Positions 17,559 to 28,163 of a stretch of 64,000 bases of DNA are shown here, piece after piece. This DNA is from Beijerinckiaceae bacterium (GTDB taxonomy: Bacteria; Pseudomonadota; Alphaproteobacteria; Rhizobiales; Beijerinckiaceae), in contig CANGBC010000001.1 in the NCBI GenBank assembly GCA_947452005.1, positions 124,001 to 188,000 of the forward strand. Reading direction: 5' to 3'. How positions within the stretch are numbered: position 1 is the stretch's first letter; every line of letters begins with the position of its first letter. The notes under the pieces were generated by a model that had not been told where the DNA came from, ran no database searches, and saw only the letters and a program-made list of their open reading frames with translations. A program made the position numbers and the translations under genes.

Positions 17559-18110
17559 ATGTCCGATTCCCCCTCATCTCAATCATCTGGATGGCATGCG
17601 ACCACAATTTTGATGGTGCAAAAGGGGGGCCGCACCGTGATTGGGGGCGACGGTCAGGTGAGCTTGGGGCAAACGATTATCAAAGGAAATGCCCGGAAAG
17701 TGCGCCGCCTGGGCAAAGGGGACGTCATCGCTGGTTTTGCCCTTTTTGAGCGCCTTGAGACAAAAATCGATCAATATCCCGGGCAATTGCTTCGAGCCTG
17801 CGTGGAATTGGCCAAGGATTGGCGCACTGACCGCTATTTACGCCGGTTGGAGGCTATGATGCTGGTCGCAGACGAGAAAGTCGGCCTTGTCCTGACCGGG
17901 ACCGGCGATGTGCTGGAGCCTGAACAGACTGAGCATGGGTCGGTGATGGCGATCGGCTCTGGCGGCAATTATGCCCTGGCCGCCGCCCGGGCTCTGTTGC
18001 CCGCCGATCAGGATGCTGAAACGATTGTTCGCTCGGCCATGAAAATTGCGGCCGAGATTTGCGTCTATACGAATTCCAGCCTCGTCATTGAATCGATCGA
18101 GAGGCGCTGA
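17559..18110 (+). CDS. hslV: ATP-dependent protease proteolytic subunit HslV
   Basis: Threonine peptidase core of the HslUV protease. From ATG 17559 (TTGGAG a few bases upstream) the product has 183 residues: a propeptide of about 14 residues, then the nucleophile T15 in [18 protein letters not shown] (about 32-42) and GNARKVRRL. The propeptide is typical of alphaproteobacteria and must be cleaved to expose the threonine. hslU starts 1 bp after the stop. Confidence 0.96.
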   Translation: MSDSPSSQSSGWHATTILMVQKGGRTVIGGDGQVSLGQTIIKGNARKVRRLGKGDVIAGFALFERLETKIDQYPGQLLRACVELAKDWRTDRYLRRLEAMMLVADEKVGLVLTGTGDVLEPEQTEHGSVMAIGSGGNYALAAARALLPADQDAETIVRSAMKIAAEICVYTNSSLVIESIERR

Positions 18111-18111
18111 C

Positions 18112-19416
18112 ATGACCAATTTTTCGCCTCGTGAGATCGTCTCTGAACTCGACCGCTTTATTGTTGGGCAAAACGAGGCCAAGCGGGCTGTCGCCATCGC
18201 TTTGCGGAACCGCTGGCGCCGATTGCAGCTCACCGGAGCCATGCGCGAAGAAGTGCTGCCTAAAAATATTCTGATGATTGGGCCAACTGGATGCGGCAAG
18301 ACCGAGATCGCTCGACGCCTCGCCAAATTGGCTGGTGCTCCTTTTCTGAAAGTTGAAGCGACCAAGTTTACCGAGGTGGGTTATGTCGGTCGTGATGTCG
18401 AGCAGATCGTTCGAGATCTTTTGGAAACGGGTATTTCCTTGGTCAAAGAAACCAAGCGACGCTCGGTGACAGCCAAAGCTCAGGCGGCCGCGGAAGAGCG
18501 GGTTCTTGATGCCCTTGTTGGGAAAAGTGCCACTGCCGCAACGCGCGACACGTTCCGTAAAAAATTACGCCTTGGCGAGCTTGATGACAAGGACGTAGAG
18601 ATTGAACTGACGCATTCGAATATTGGAATGCCAATGTTCGAATTGCCTAATATGCCGGGCGCGTCTGTCGGCGCCATATCCATTGGCGACATTTTTGGCA
18701 AGTTTGGAGGCAAGACGCGGGTTTTGCGCACGACGGTGAAAGCGGCCTATGAGCCGCTGATTGCAGAAGAGAGCGATAAATTACTTGATCAAGACCAATT
18801 GGTGCAGGAAGCCATCCGTGACGTTGAAAATAACGGCATCGTTTTTCTGGATGAGATTGATAAAATTTGTGGGCGTGAAAATCGAGGTGGGGCGGATGTC
18901 TCGCGCGAAGGTGTCCAGCGCGATCTTTTGCCTTTGATTGAAGGCACCACTGTCTCAACCAAGCATGGGGCTGTGAAAACCGATTATATCCTGTTCATCG
19001 CCTCAGGCGCATTCCACGTCTCAAAACCGTCTGATCTTTTGCCAGAATTGCAGGGCCGACTGCCCATTCGTGTGGAACTCAAACCGCTCGTCGAGGACGA
19101 TTTCAGACGGATTTTGACCGAAACTGAGGCGAGCCTGATCCAGCAATATACCGCGCTCATGGAAACCGAGGGCGTCAAACTGACTTTTGTGGCGGGAGCT
19201 ATTGAGGCGCTGGCGCGTATCGCCGTGCAGGTGAACTCGACCGTAGAGAATATCGGAGCGCGTCGCCTTCAGACAATTATGGAAAAATTGCTGGAAGAGG
19301 TCAGTTTTTCGGCACCTGACAGATCCGGTCAGGAAATTGTCATAGATGGGCCCTTTGTAGAAAAGCAGATCGCTGATCTCGCCCGGAATGCCGATTTGAG
19401 CCGCTTTGTTCTGTGA
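18112..19416 (+). CDS. hslU: ATP-dependent protease ATPase subunit HslU
   Basis: AAA+ unfoldase that feeds substrates to HslV. The ATG at 18112 gives 434 residues; an earlier frame start lies inside hslV. Motifs: Walker A GPTGCGKT (57-64), Walker [11 protein letters not shown] (about 244-253), and the family N-terminus [17 protein letters not shown]. It follows hslV by 1 bp, and the pair is probably transcribed from the candidate heat-shock promoter at 17.5 kb. Confidence 0.97.
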   Translation: MTNFSPREIVSELDRFIVGQNEAKRAVAIALRNRWRRLQLTGAMREEVLPKNILMIGPTGCGKTEIARRLAKLAGAPFLKVEATKFTEVGYVGRDVEQIVRDLLETGISLVKETKRRSVTAKAQAAAEERVLDALVGKSATAATRDTFRKKLRLGELDDKDVEIELTHSNIGMPMFELPNMPGASVGAISIGDIFGKFGGKTRVLRTTVKAAYEPLIAEESDKLLDQDQLVQEAIRDVENNGIVFLDEIDKICGRENRGGADVSREGVQRDLLPLIEGTTVSTKHGAVKTDYILFIASGAFHVSKPSDLLPELQGRLPIRVELKPLVEDDFRRILTETEASLIQQYTALMETEGVKLTFVAGAIEALARIAVQVNSTVENIGARRLQTIMEKLLEEVSFSAPDRSGQEIVIDGPFVEKQIADLARNADLSRFVL

Positions 19417-19486
19417 CGGCTGAAAGGCTTGCCAGAGGGTCTGCCGATTTGCGATAAGGCGGCCTTGCTGATCGGAGCCATGACGC

Positions 19487-20521
19487 ATGCAAGCCTTCCA
19501 ACAGCTCGTCTTTTCGGGTGTTCAGCCGACGGGCAATTTGCATCTGGGTAATTACCTCGGGGCCATCACGAAATTCGTGGCCTTGCAGGACACGCACGAC
19601 TGCATTTATTGCGTCGTCGATCTGCATGCGATCACGGTTGCTCAAAAGCCTTCAGAGCTGACCTCTAATATTCGTGAAGTCACAGCAGCCTTCATTGCTG
19701 CCGGGATCGATCCGAAAAAACACATCGTCTTCAACCAAAGCCAGGTTGCAGAACATGCGGAGTTAGCGTGGATCTTCAATTGCGTTGCGCGCATTGGCTG
19801 GCTCAATCGCATGACGCAATTCAAAGAGAAGGCTGGCAAGGACCGAGAAAACGCTTCTGTTGGTCTTTATGCGTATCCGACACTGATGGCCGCCGACATT
19901 CTTGTTTATCGCGCGACACATGTTCCTGTTGGCGAGGATCAGAAGCAGCACCTCGAGTTGGCGCGTGATATTGCGCAGAAATTCAATAATGATTTTCTCG
20001 CAGATAATCCGGCTTATGCTGACGGGAAAGGCTTCTTTCCGCTCCCCGAGCCCCTCATTCAGGGTCCGGCCACGCGCGTGATGAGTTTGCGTGATGGCTC
20101 GAAGAAGATGTCGAAGTCGGACCCCTCCGACAATTCGCGCATTAATTTGGCTGATGATGCCGACACGATTGCGCAGAAGATCCGCAAGGCCAAGACTGAT
20201 CCCGACGCACTGCCTTCGGCTCTGGATGGCCTGGCCGGACGCCCAGAGGCGGATAATCTGGTGGGAATCTACGCTGCGCTGGAAGACAAGACCAAGCTCG
20301 ACATTTTGCAGCAATTCGGTGGCGGAAATTTTTCGACCTTTAAATCAGCTTTGGTTGATCTGACGGTTGCCAAGCTCGCCCCCATTGGCGGTGAAATGCG
20401 CCGTCTTCAGGCTGATCATGCCTATATCGACAGCGTTTTGCGGGATGGGGCCAATCGTGCCCGCGAGAGGGCCGGCGCCACCATGTCGGCTGTCCGCGAT
20501 ATTGTGGGCTTCGTGCGCTGA
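19487..20521 (+). CDS. trpS: tryptophanyl-tRNA synthetase
   Basis: Charges tRNA-Trp with tryptophan. The 344-residue class I synthetase has the HIGH-like motif [10 protein letters not shown] (14-23) and the KMSKS motif in [10 protein letters not shown] (about 206-215). Length fits the family. It starts 70 bp after hslU. Another ATG lies 7 bp upstream, out of frame. Confidence 0.97.
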   Translation: MQAFQQLVFSGVQPTGNLHLGNYLGAITKFVALQDTHDCIYCVVDLHAITVAQKPSELTSNIREVTAAFIAAGIDPKKHIVFNQSQVAEHAELAWIFNCVARIGWLNRMTQFKEKAGKDRENASVGLYAYPTLMAADILVYRATHVPVGEDQKQHLELARDIAQKFNNDFLADNPAYADGKGFFPLPEPLIQGPATRVMSLRDGSKKMSKSDPSDNSRINLADDADTIAQKIRKAKTDPDALPSALDGLAGRPEADNLVGIYAALEDKTKLDILQQFGGGNFSTFKSALVDLTVAKLAPIGGEMRRLQADHAYIDSVLRDGANRARERAGATMSAVRDIVGFVR

Positions 20522-20618
20522 AGCCGCGACACAATCGCCATTGATCTTGGGGGCCTTAAGCCCTTATCTGAGGACGTGATCCGTCGCCGGCCTTGAACCG
20601 GACGCCGAGGAGAAAGTC

Positions 20619-21182
20619 ATGTTTATTCAAACTGAAGCCACGCCAAACCCCGCCACGCTGAAATTTTTGCCTGGCCGCACGGTCCTGCCTGAGGGCACGC
20701 TCGAGATTCGGGACACGGATGCCGCCGCGAAATCTCCCCTGGCAAAGGCGCTTTTCGCTATTCCTGGCGTCTCGACGGTCTTTTTTGGTGCCGATTTTGT
20801 GTCCGTCAGCAAGTCGGATGTCGAGTGGCAGCATCTGAAGCCCGCTGTGCTGGGCGCGATCATGGAACATTTTGTGTCTGGCGCGCCGTTGCTGGTGGAT
20901 GGGCAGGACATGTCCGGCGCTGATGAGGGCGAAGAATTTTTCGCCCCAGAGCATGCTGAGACAGTGGCAACCATTAAAGACCTTCTCGAAACCCGCATCC
21001 GTCCGGCAGTGGCTGGCGATGGTGGCGATATCACCTTCCGCGGCTTTCGCGATGGCATCGTTTATTTGACAATGAAGGGGGCTTGTTCCGGCTGCCCTTC
21101 ATCCACGGCCACGCTCAAGAGCGGAATTCAGAATCTTCTCAAGCACTTCTTGCCGGAAGTGCAATCGGTCGAGCAGCTTTGA
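20619..21182 (+). CDS. NfuA/NifU family Fe-S cluster carrier protein
   Basis: Scaffold or carrier that delivers Fe-S clusters. The 187-residue protein has an Nfu_N domain (1-90, MFIQTEATPNPATLKFLPG) and a C-terminal NifU domain with C156 and C159 in CSGCPSS, the bridging cluster ligands. Its location among trpS, tsaB and miaB is the usual one in alphaproteobacteria. miaB, a two-cluster enzyme, is a plausible client nearby. Confidence 0.94.
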   Translation: MFIQTEATPNPATLKFLPGRTVLPEGTLEIRDTDAAAKSPLAKALFAIPGVSTVFFGADFVSVSKSDVEWQHLKPAVLGAIMEHFVSGAPLLVDGQDMSGADEGEEFFAPEHAETVATIKDLLETRIRPAVAGDGGDITFRGFRDGIVYLTMKGACSGCPSSTATLKSGIQNLLKHFLPEVQSVEQL

Positions 21183-21186
21183 TCTG

Positions 21187-21870
21187 ATGAAAGTCCTCGC
21201 TATCGACACATCTCAGGCGGCCGTTTGCGCCTGCATTATGGGTGATGACGGGGCGCTTTTGGCGCAGGAAGTGTTGCCGATGGTGCGCGGCCATTCGGAA
21301 GCTCTTCTTCTACTGGTCGAACGCGTGGCAAAGGCGGCGGCCCTGCCCTTTTCGCAGCTCGACAGAATTGCGGTTGTGGTTGGGCCTGGCTCTTTCACGG
21401 GGATACGGATTGGCATAGCGGCAGCGCGCGCCATAGGTCTGGCCGCAGGCGTTCCGGTTGTCGGCGTTTCTTCTTTGGCTGCTTTTGCAGCGCCTTTGAT
21501 CGGGCGCGAGGGGGCCGGCGTGATCGTTGCTGCTGTCGATGCCAAACATGGCCATGTCTATGTGCAGGGTTTTACGGTTAAAGGTCAGCCGCTGGCCGCT
21601 CCCCGCATCGCTACGGTTCGGGATGCCGTGCGTACCTTGGGGGCTGGTCCCTTGGTCTTTGCAGGCTCCGGCGCAACCATGATGGCGATTGAGGCTTGGT
21701 CATTGGGCGCGCAGGCTGAAGTGGCCGGAGAAGCGATTAGCCCCGATATTGCCTATGTCGCTCGGCTTGGAGCCTTGGCAGATCCTGCTTCGGCACCTGC
21801 CCGCCCCTATTATTTGAAAGCGCCAGATGCCAAGCCACAGCTCAATGGCGCTGTCCCTCGGACAGTCTGA
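21187..21870 (+). CDS. tsaB: tRNA threonylcarbamoyladenosine biosynthesis protein TsaB
   Basis: Partner of TsaD (and TsaE) in forming t6A37 in ANN-decoding tRNAs. The 227-residue protein has the ASKHA-fold start VLAIDTSQAAVCACI (3-17) and the family signature VVVGPGSFTGIRIGIAAARA (about 63-82). It starts 4 bp after nfu. The next gene, rimI, overlaps its stop by one base (TGATG). Confidence 0.95.
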   Translation: MKVLAIDTSQAAVCACIMGDDGALLAQEVLPMVRGHSEALLLLVERVAKAAALPFSQLDRIAVVVGPGSFTGIRIGIAAARAIGLAAGVPVVGVSSLAAFAAPLIGREGAGVIVAAVDAKHGHVYVQGFTVKGQPLAAPRIATVRDAVRTLGAGPLVFAGSGATMMAIEAWSLGAQAEVAGEAISPDIAYVARLGALADPASAPARPYYLKAPDAKPQLNGAVPRTV

Positions 21871-22358
21871 TGCTGCGCTGGCCGTTTTTTTCCAAAAAGC
21901 CTGATCCGATCATCCGCCCCCTCGAGGCCCGCTGGTTTGCGGATTGCGCGCGATTGCATGGATGCTTTTTCGCCCGCGCTTGGGGGGTTTCGGATTTCGA
22001 GGGCCTAGTCCGAGATCACCAGGTCGTGGCGGATGGTGCCTTTGATGGGCCGGGCAAGATATGTTTTGGCTTTGCCATTTCCCGGTTTGTGGCCCCGGAG
22101 GCTGAGCTGCTCTCAATCGCGGTCGAGCCGCGCCATCAGGGCCGCGGCGTCGGGCGGCACCTTTTGAGTGCGCATTTCTCCCGGCTTGCGGCCCAAGGGG
22201 TCCGGGAGGTTTTTCTTGAGGTTGAACAGGGCAATATGCCCGCGGTTCAGCTTTATGAGCGGTTTGGATTTGCAACGGTTGGCGAGCGCGTTGGCTATTA
22301 TCCGAAAAAAGACGGGTCGCGCGCCACGGCGCTGGTGATGCGCGCTGGACTCAGCTGA
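21870..22358 (+). CDS. rimI: ribosomal protein S18 alanine N-acetyltransferase RimI-like
   Basis: GNAT acetyltransferase of 162 residues, coupled to tsaB. The acetyl-CoA loop is at about 86-96 (VEPRHQGRGVGRHLL), followed by FLEVEQGNMPAVQLYERFGFATVGERVGYY, split into the typical motif-B residues. Assignment to RimI rests on the tsaB-rimI pairing, which is widespread. The true substrate could be another protein N-terminus. Confidence 0.88.
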   Translation: MLRWPFFSKKPDPIIRPLEARWFADCARLHGCFFARAWGVSDFEGLVRDHQVVADGAFDGPGKICFGFAISRFVAPEAELLSIAVEPRHQGRGVGRHLLSAHFSRLAAQGVREVFLEVEQGNMPAVQLYERFGFATVGERVGYYPKKDGSRATALVMRAGLS

Positions 22359-22462
22359 AGACTTTTGTTCTCAAAAGCACCTTATGGCACTAGAACGTCA
22401 TGAAACTTCGCCTATCCTGCAGGGGTGGTCGAAGCACGATTCCCACTTGAGGTGAAACCCGC

Positions 22463-23851
22463 TTGAATAAGCCGCAATCCGCTCAGCAAAGCAGTCAGGC
22501 TGGACGGCGAAAATTGTTCATCAAGTCCTATGGATGCCAGATGAACGCCTATGATGCCACGCGCATGGCGGACGTGCTTGCGCCCGAGGGCTATGACGAA
22601 ACGACCGATATCGCTGAAGCCGATCTGGTCGTTCTCAACACGTGTCACATTCGCGAACGCGCAGCAGAAAAGGTTTTTTCGGAGCTCGGCAAAGTACGCG
22701 AGCTGAAGGAAGAGCGTACAAAACGCGGGCAGGATATGAAAATCGCCGTGGCCGGCTGCGTTGCGCAGGCCGAAGGCGCAGAAATTATCCGCCGCCAGAA
22801 AGCGGTTGATCTTGTCGTTGGCCCGCAAAGCTATCATCGACTGCCCGATATGTTGCGGGGTCTCGACGCAGGCGCCCGCATCGAAACGGAATTTCCGATC
22901 GAAGATAAATTTGATCATTTGACTGCGCCGAAGCCAGAAAAAGTGGCCAGTCGGGGGATCTCGTCATTTCTGACGATTCAGGAAGGCTGCGATAAATTTT
23001 GCACGTTTTGTGTTGTGCCCTATACGCGCGGGGCAGAAACATCTCGCCCAATCAGCAAGATCCTCGATGAGGCCCGCCACCTCGTGTCAGCGGGCGTACG
23101 TGAGCTGACGTTGCTTGGTCAAAACGTCAACGCTTTTCATGGCACCGATGAAACCGGCCAAAGTGTTTCCTTGGCAGCACTCACAGCGCGGCTTGCAGAA
23201 ATTCCCGGGCTTTTACGCATTCGCTATATGACCAGTCATCCAAATGACATGCTGGATGACTTGATTGAGGCGCATGCAAAACAGCCCGCCTTGATGCCTT
23301 TCCTGCATCTGCCTGTTCAGTCAGGATCAGACCGCATTTTGCAAACAATGAACCGCAAACATACGGCGCAGCAATATATTGATCTCATCGCGCGCGTTCG
23401 TGCGGTCCGACCAGATATAGCTTTGTCCTCGGATTTCATTGTCGGCTTTCCCGGTGAAACGGAAGAAGATTTTCAGGCCACACTGGAATTGATCAAAACG
23501 ATCAATTTTGGGAGCAGCTATTTTTTCAAATATTCGATTCGGCCCGGCACGCCCGGCGCCGAAATGGACAATCAGGTCCCTGAAGATATCAAGAGCGAGC
23601 GCTTGCGCCGCCTGCAGGACATCGCCGATGGCTTGCGATATGCCTATAATGCCGAAGCGGTTGGAAAAGTGATGCCAGTTTTGTTCGAGAAAAACGGGCG
23701 CTACCCCGGGCAGATCGCGGGCAAGACACCCTATCTTCAGGCCGTTCAGGTTGATGGACCCGACTCGTTGATTGGTTGCGTAGCGGACGTACTGATTACA
23801 GAAACCCGGACCAATTCACTCATGGGTTCTCTCGTTGGAGAGACAGCATGA
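22463..23851 (+). CDS. miaB: tRNA-2-methylthio-N6-dimethylallyladenosine synthase MiaB
   Basis: Radical-SAM methylthiotransferase that converts i6A37 to ms2i6A37 in tRNA. The 462-residue protein starts at TTG 22463, the start that best fits homologues. The auxiliary cluster cysteines are C25, C61 and C99. The radical-SAM cysteines are C176, C180 and C183 in CDKFCTFC, and a TRAM domain ends it. Many alphaproteobacteria have a Fur-family gene between rimI and miaB; here the 104-bp gap holds none. Confidence 0.96.
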   Translation: MNKPQSAQQSSQAGRRKLFIKSYGCQMNAYDATRMADVLAPEGYDETTDIAEADLVVLNTCHIRERAAEKVFSELGKVRELKEERTKRGQDMKIAVAGCVAQAEGAEIIRRQKAVDLVVGPQSYHRLPDMLRGLDAGARIETEFPIEDKFDHLTAPKPEKVASRGISSFLTIQEGCDKFCTFCVVPYTRGAETSRPISKILDEARHLVSAGVRELTLLGQNVNAFHGTDETGQSVSLAALTARLAEIPGLLRIRYMTSHPNDMLDDLIEAHAKQPALMPFLHLPVQSGSDRILQTMNRKHTAQQYIDLIARVRAVRPDIALSSDFIVGFPGETEEDFQATLELIKTINFGSSYFFKYSIRPGTPGAEMDNQVPEDIKSERLRRLQDIADGLRYAYNAEAVGKVMPVLFEKNGRYPGQIAGKTPYLQAVQVDGPDSLIGCVADVLITETRTNSLMGSLVGETA

Positions 23852-23873
23852 GCCCTTTAGGGGAGATGCGCGC

Positions 23874-24938
23874 TTGAGATCTTCGGACAAGACTGATTCT
23901 GCTGGCCGCGTGCACGCGGCTCCCGAGCGCGCTGGCGCTGCTGATTTGGCGCCGGTCGAAAAGACCGAGATGACCATTGCGTTTGACGACAACCGCCACG
24001 CATCGCTCCTTTTTGGTCATTACGATCAAAATCTCGCGCGCATGGAGCGGCGTCTGGGTATTGCCGCGAGTGCCAATGGCAATCATGTCACGCTGAAAGG
24101 TGCCCCCGAGGCTTGTGATCAGGCCAAGCGTGTTTTGGAAACGCTCTACGAGCGGATCAAGAAGGGACAGTCTATCTCTCTGGGCGACGTCGATGGCGCC
24201 GTTCAGGAAGGCGCATTGCAGGGTAACCTGTTCCCGAAGGAAGATAGCGGGCGCACGACGTTTGACAGCGTCAATACGCGAAAGCGCGGGGCGGTGCGCG
24301 CGCGTAATGCGGCACAGGATCATTATCTGCGCGCGCTCAAGCGCAATGAGCTTGTTTTTGCGGAGGGGCCGGCTGGTACGGGTAAGACGTGGTTGGCTGT
24401 TGGTCATGCTGTGTCGCTGCTAGAGCAGGGTGCTGTTGAAAAAATTATTCTGTCGCGCCCGGCTGTTGAAGCAGGTGAACGTCTCGGCTTTCTGCCTGGC
24501 GACATGCGTGAAAAGGTCGATCCCTATCTGCGACCAATTTATGATGCGCTCTATGATTTCATGGACGGCCGCATGGTCGAGCGCGGCTTGCAGACCGGCA
24601 TGATCGAAGTGGCACCGCTCGCCTTTATGCGCGGGCGTACATTGACCTCAGCCTGCGTGCTTCTTGATGAGGCTCAAAACGCGACATCCATGCAGATGAA
24701 AATGTTCCTGACCCGCTTGGGAGAAGGGTCGCGCATGATCATCACGGGCGATCCAACGCAAACGGACTTACCACCGGGCCAAAAATCTGGCCTGAGCGAG
24801 GCTGTTCATTTGCTTGCCAATCTGGAGGGTATTGGGCACGTCAAATTCCGTGATGTCGATGTCGTGCGACATGATCTCGTGCGCCGCATTGTCAGTGCCT
24901 ATGAAGCAGCGCATGTCGTGAATCAGGCTCAGAAATGA
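23874..24938 (+). CDS. PhoH-like ATPase
   Basis: PhoH-like proteins are ATPases thought to act on RNA together with YbeY. TTG 23874 with GGGGAG upstream gives 354 residues. A KH-like N-terminal region is followed by the PhoH domain with Walker A GPAGTGKT (about 163-170) and Walker B VLLDEAQN (about 262-269). The frame is open upstream into miaB. It overlaps ybeY by 4 bp (ATGA), so translation is coupled. Confidence 0.93.
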   Translation: MRSSDKTDSAGRVHAAPERAGAADLAPVEKTEMTIAFDDNRHASLLFGHYDQNLARMERRLGIAASANGNHVTLKGAPEACDQAKRVLETLYERIKKGQSISLGDVDGAVQEGALQGNLFPKEDSGRTTFDSVNTRKRGAVRARNAAQDHYLRALKRNELVFAEGPAGTGKTWLAVGHAVSLLEQGAVEKIILSRPAVEAGERLGFLPGDMREKVDPYLRPIYDALYDFMDGRMVERGLQTGMIEVAPLAFMRGRTLTSACVLLDEAQNATSMQMKMFLTRLGEGSRMIITGDPTQTDLPPGQKSGLSEAVHLLANLEGIGHVKFRDVDVVRHDLVRRIVSAYEAAHVVNQAQK

Positions 24939-25438
24939 CACTTGAATCTGACATATCTATCGAATGCGAGAGTTGGTCCGCGCTTGCGAATTTGCATCAG
25001 CTTGTCGACGGTGCCTTGGAAGTAACGGTCTTGGAAGCGAAGAAAAAGCTTCTGGATGGCGCGGAAGTCAGCCTTCTGTTTTGTGACGATGCGCGCATTC
25101 AGGAATTGAATCGTGACTGGCGCGGGCTTGATAAGCCTACAAACGTCCTTTCTTTTCCGGCTGTGCCAGAAAATCGGTTGGCCAGCGCACCCTTGTTGGG
25201 AGACATTGCAATTGCCTTCGAGACAGTGTCTCGCGAGAGCCAAGAGGAAAGCAAGACATTGTCTGATCATACAAGCCACATGATTGTTCATGGGCTCCTG
25301 CATCTTCTTGGATACGACCACGAAACGGACGAAGAGGCGGAACAGATGGAAGCGCTTGAGCGTGCAGCTCTTGCACGTCTCGGTATTTCTGATCCCTATG
25401 CCGCCACAGAACCTGTCAACGGAAAGAAAACATCATGA
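24935..25438 (+). CDS. ybeY: endoribonuclease YbeY
   Basis: Zinc endoribonuclease in 16S rRNA maturation and ribosome quality control. The 167-residue protein has the H-x3-H-x5-H zinc motif as H119, H123 and H129 in HGLLHLLGYDH, plus TNVLSFP (about 69-75). It is overlapped at both ends: by phoH (ATGA) and by the next CBS-domain gene (ATGA). Confidence 0.96.
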   Translation: MTLESDISIECESWSALANLHQLVDGALEVTVLEAKKKLLDGAEVSLLFCDDARIQELNRDWRGLDKPTNVLSFPAVPENRLASAPLLGDIAIAFETVSRESQEESKTLSDHTSHMIVHGLLHLLGYDHETDEEAEQMEALERAALARLGISDPYAATEPVNGKKTS

Positions 25439-26406
25439 GCCTGCCGGACACATCCCATGGGGACAGTCGCCCGGAACGTCCCAGCTTGATCGAGCGAGTC
25501 CGCTCTCTGTTTGGATTGAACAATCCATCAATCCGAGACGATATAGAAGACGCTCTCGACGATCAGTCCGTTGGAAGTGATTTTACCCTGCAAGAAAGGA
25601 CGATGTTAAAAAACGTCCTCGGCCTGCATGAATTGCGTGTGCAGGATGTGATGGTTCCGCGGGCAGATATTATCACTGTTGGGATCGAAGATAATCTCGC
25701 GGATGTATTGTCCGTTTTCCGCACCGCCGGGCATTCGCGCCTGCCGGTCCATGGTGACTCGCTCGATGATCCGCGTGGCATGGTGCACATCCGCGATTTT
25801 GTTGATTACATCGCGAGTGCCGCCGAAGAGTTTTGGAAGGGACCGGCGGCAAAGGGCGAGGAGCGATCGACCAAACGCGATGCCGTGATGCGCTTGCGCG
25901 GTTTGGGTGAGCTTGATCTGGCTTTGCCTTTATCGAAAGCCAATATTGTTCGTCCCGTCCTGTTCGTTCCCCCGTCTATGCCAGCGCTCGATTTGCTTGT
26001 TAAAATGCAGGCCACTCGCACGCATATGGCGCTGGTGATTGATGAATATGGCGGCACGGACGGACTCGCTTCGATCGAAGACATTGTCGAGATGATTGTT
26101 GGCGACATTGAAGATGAGCATGACGAAGATGATCGTCCGTTGATCGAAAAGCAGGTTGATGGTCACTGGATTGTTGATGCGCGCGCCAATCTGGACGACC
26201 TCACCGACGAAATCGGCTTCAATTTTGCATCGCTGACCGAGGAAGAAAAAGTTGAAACCTTGGGCGGGCTCGTCATCATTCTCGCCGGTCGCGTGCTGCT
26301 GCGCGGCGAAATTTTTGAAGTTCCTGGTGCCATTCGCTTCGATATTCTTGACGCTGATCGTCGACGTCTGAAGCGCCTTCGGCTGACCCTTTTGGGCGGC
26401 GAATGA
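25435..26406 (+). CDS. CBS-domain CorC/HlyC (TlyC) family protein
   Basis: The 323-residue protein has two CBS repeats: the first from about 68 (LRVQDVMVPRADIITV), the second in the middle with IDEYGGTDGL. A C-terminal CorC_HlyC domain follows (about 240-320), ending in RRRLKRLRLTLLGG. No membrane segment is present, so it is a cytosolic CorC-like form. Links to Mg/Co efflux or membrane homeostasis are known for the family only. It precedes lnt by 13 bp; this order is conserved. Confidence 0.88.
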   Translation: MSLPDTSHGDSRPERPSLIERVRSLFGLNNPSIRDDIEDALDDQSVGSDFTLQERTMLKNVLGLHELRVQDVMVPRADIITVGIEDNLADVLSVFRTAGHSRLPVHGDSLDDPRGMVHIRDFVDYIASAAEEFWKGPAAKGEERSTKRDAVMRLRGLGELDLALPLSKANIVRPVLFVPPSMPALDLLVKMQATRTHMALVIDEYGGTDGLASIEDIVEMIVGDIEDEHDEDDRPLIEKQVDGHWIVDARANLDDLTDEIGFNFASLTEEEKVETLGGLVIILAGRVLLRGEIFEVPGAIRFDILDADRRRLKRLRLTLLGGE

Positions 26407-26419
26407 TTCTGGATCTGTT

Positions 26420-28030
26420 ATGCTGAAGCTTGCTCACGCTATCACCTTGTCAGACGGTTGGCGCCGCTACTTGATCGCTGGCGGAGCAGGAGTAATGGGG
26501 GCTCTTGCGATGGCTCCCGTGCATATCATTCCCGCGGCAATCATTCCGATGGTTGTGGTGGTCTTGCTCTTGGACGGCTTGGTCCCGGTTAAAGGCGCGC
26601 GCTTTGATCGCAGTGCCTTGTGGCAGGCGGGCTTGATCGGCTGGTTCTTGGGCTTTGGTTATTTTGTGGCAGGGCTTTGGTGGCTCGGCGCGGCATTTCT
26701 GGTCGATGCTGAAGAATTTGCCTGGGCCTTGCCTTTCGGCGTGGCAGGGTTACCGGCGATTTTGGGTTGTTTCACAGCCCTTGGCACAGTCGTGGCCCGC
26801 GTATTGTGGTCTCCCGGTTCAACGCGGATTTTGGCACTGGCTTTGGCTTTGGGTTTTTCCGAATGGTTGCGCGGCATTTTATTCACCGGCTTTCCATGGA
26901 ATGATTTTGGCATGATGCTGGGCGGCAATCTTGTGCTGGCGCAAGGCGCGAGCATCGTGGGATTGCATGGCTTGACGTTTTTGTCGGTGTTTATCTTCGC
27001 GAGTCCGGCTGTTCTTGCGGATCGCTCATCGGGTCGTCGCCCCGCCGCACTACTCTGGGGCCTTGTTCTTCTGGCGGTGCTTACAGCTTTTGGGGCGTTG
27101 CGCCTGTCCGGCGCATCGCAGTCTATGGTTGCGGGCGTGAAGCTGCGCATCATGCAACCTAATGTGCCGCAGGATGATCGTTTCCGAGTTGAAAACAAGG
27201 AACAAATCCTGAGTCAATATTTGCGCCTGTCGGCTCAGCCAAGCGCATCTGCACCCAATGGACTGGCTGACATCACGCATCTGATTTGGCCTGAGTCAGC
27301 CTTTCCTTTTGTCCTTTCGCGCGACGCTGAATCCTTGGCGCGTATCAGCCGGTCTTTGGGTCGTGCCGTGCTGGTGACGGGCGCTGCACGGGCAGAGACG
27401 ACCGGCGGCAGTTCCTTTCCCGGTGAAATCAGAAAAGTCTCTTATTTCAATTCGATTCAGGTGCTGACGGCTTCCGGCACCATCGTGGATACTTATGACA
27501 AGGTGCATCTCGTCCCGTTCGGTGAATACTTGCCGTTTTCCGCGCTTCTTGAGCGAATGGGTGTCCGGCAGTTTGTGCATATTCCTGGGGGGTTCGAGCC
27601 AGGCATTGCGCGCAAGTTGTTGCAGGTTCCCGGCCTTCCCCCCGTTTTTCCACTGGTCTGTTACGAAGCGATTTTTCCCGAATCACTCGATGCGGAGGTG
27701 CGTCGTGATGCCGGTGTGATCGTCAATGTCACCAATGATGGCTGGTTTGGCCCGACCTTCGGACCCTATCAACATCTCGCGCAAGCGCGCTTGCGCAGCA
27801 TCGAAAGCGGGACACCGTTTTTGCGTGCCGCGAATACAGGAATCTCTGCAATCATAGATCCTTATGGACGCATTACCGATCAACTAGCGATTGGTGTTGA
27901 AGCAGTGCTGGATGCATCTTTGCCCAGCGCCATTCCAGCGCCGCTGATCGCGCTTTATCCGTTTTTGAGCCCATTTTTATTTGGCCTTTTTGGTCTGCTG
28001 CTTCTTGGTCTGCTTCGCTGGCGGCGCTAA
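26420..28030 (+). CDS. lnt: apolipoprotein N-acyltransferase (Lnt; ActA in rhizobia)
   Basis: Adds the third acyl chain to lipoproteins at the inner membrane. The 536-residue protein has about six N-terminal helices (15-220) and a carbon-nitrogen hydrolase domain with E292 (WPESAFP), K361 (YDKVHLVPFGEY) and C414 (VCYEAIFPE) as catalytic triad, then a C-terminal helix. The Sinorhizobium orthologue actA is needed for growth at low pH and is also followed by a PhrR-type regulator. Confidence 0.96.
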   Translation: MLKLAHAITLSDGWRRYLIAGGAGVMGALAMAPVHIIPAAIIPMVVVVLLLDGLVPVKGARFDRSALWQAGLIGWFLGFGYFVAGLWWLGAAFLVDAEEFAWALPFGVAGLPAILGCFTALGTVVARVLWSPGSTRILALALALGFSEWLRGILFTGFPWNDFGMMLGGNLVLAQGASIVGLHGLTFLSVFIFASPAVLADRSSGRRPAALLWGLVLLAVLTAFGALRLSGASQSMVAGVKLRIMQPNVPQDDRFRVENKEQILSQYLRLSAQPSASAPNGLADITHLIWPESAFPFVLSRDAESLARISRSLGRAVLVTGAARAETTGGSSFPGEIRKVSYFNSIQVLTASGTIVDTYDKVHLVPFGEYLPFSALLERMGVRQFVHIPGGFEPGIARKLLQVPGLPPVFPLVCYEAIFPESLDAEVRRDAGVIVNVTNDGWFGPTFGPYQHLAQARLRSIESGTPFLRAANTGISAIIDPYGRITDQLAIGVEAVLDASLPSAIPAPLIALYPFLSPFLFGLFGLLLLGLLRWRR

Positions 28031-28163
28031 GCAAACGATCAGTTTCGTGCAACAAAGCCTTGCCCTGAGCTTTGCCGTCTGAGACAAGAATGTTGTTTCA
28101 GCAATGCTGAAGTTTGAGCGGAATGCGGCACCGTTCAGGTTTCGAGCATGGAGATAATTGCGC

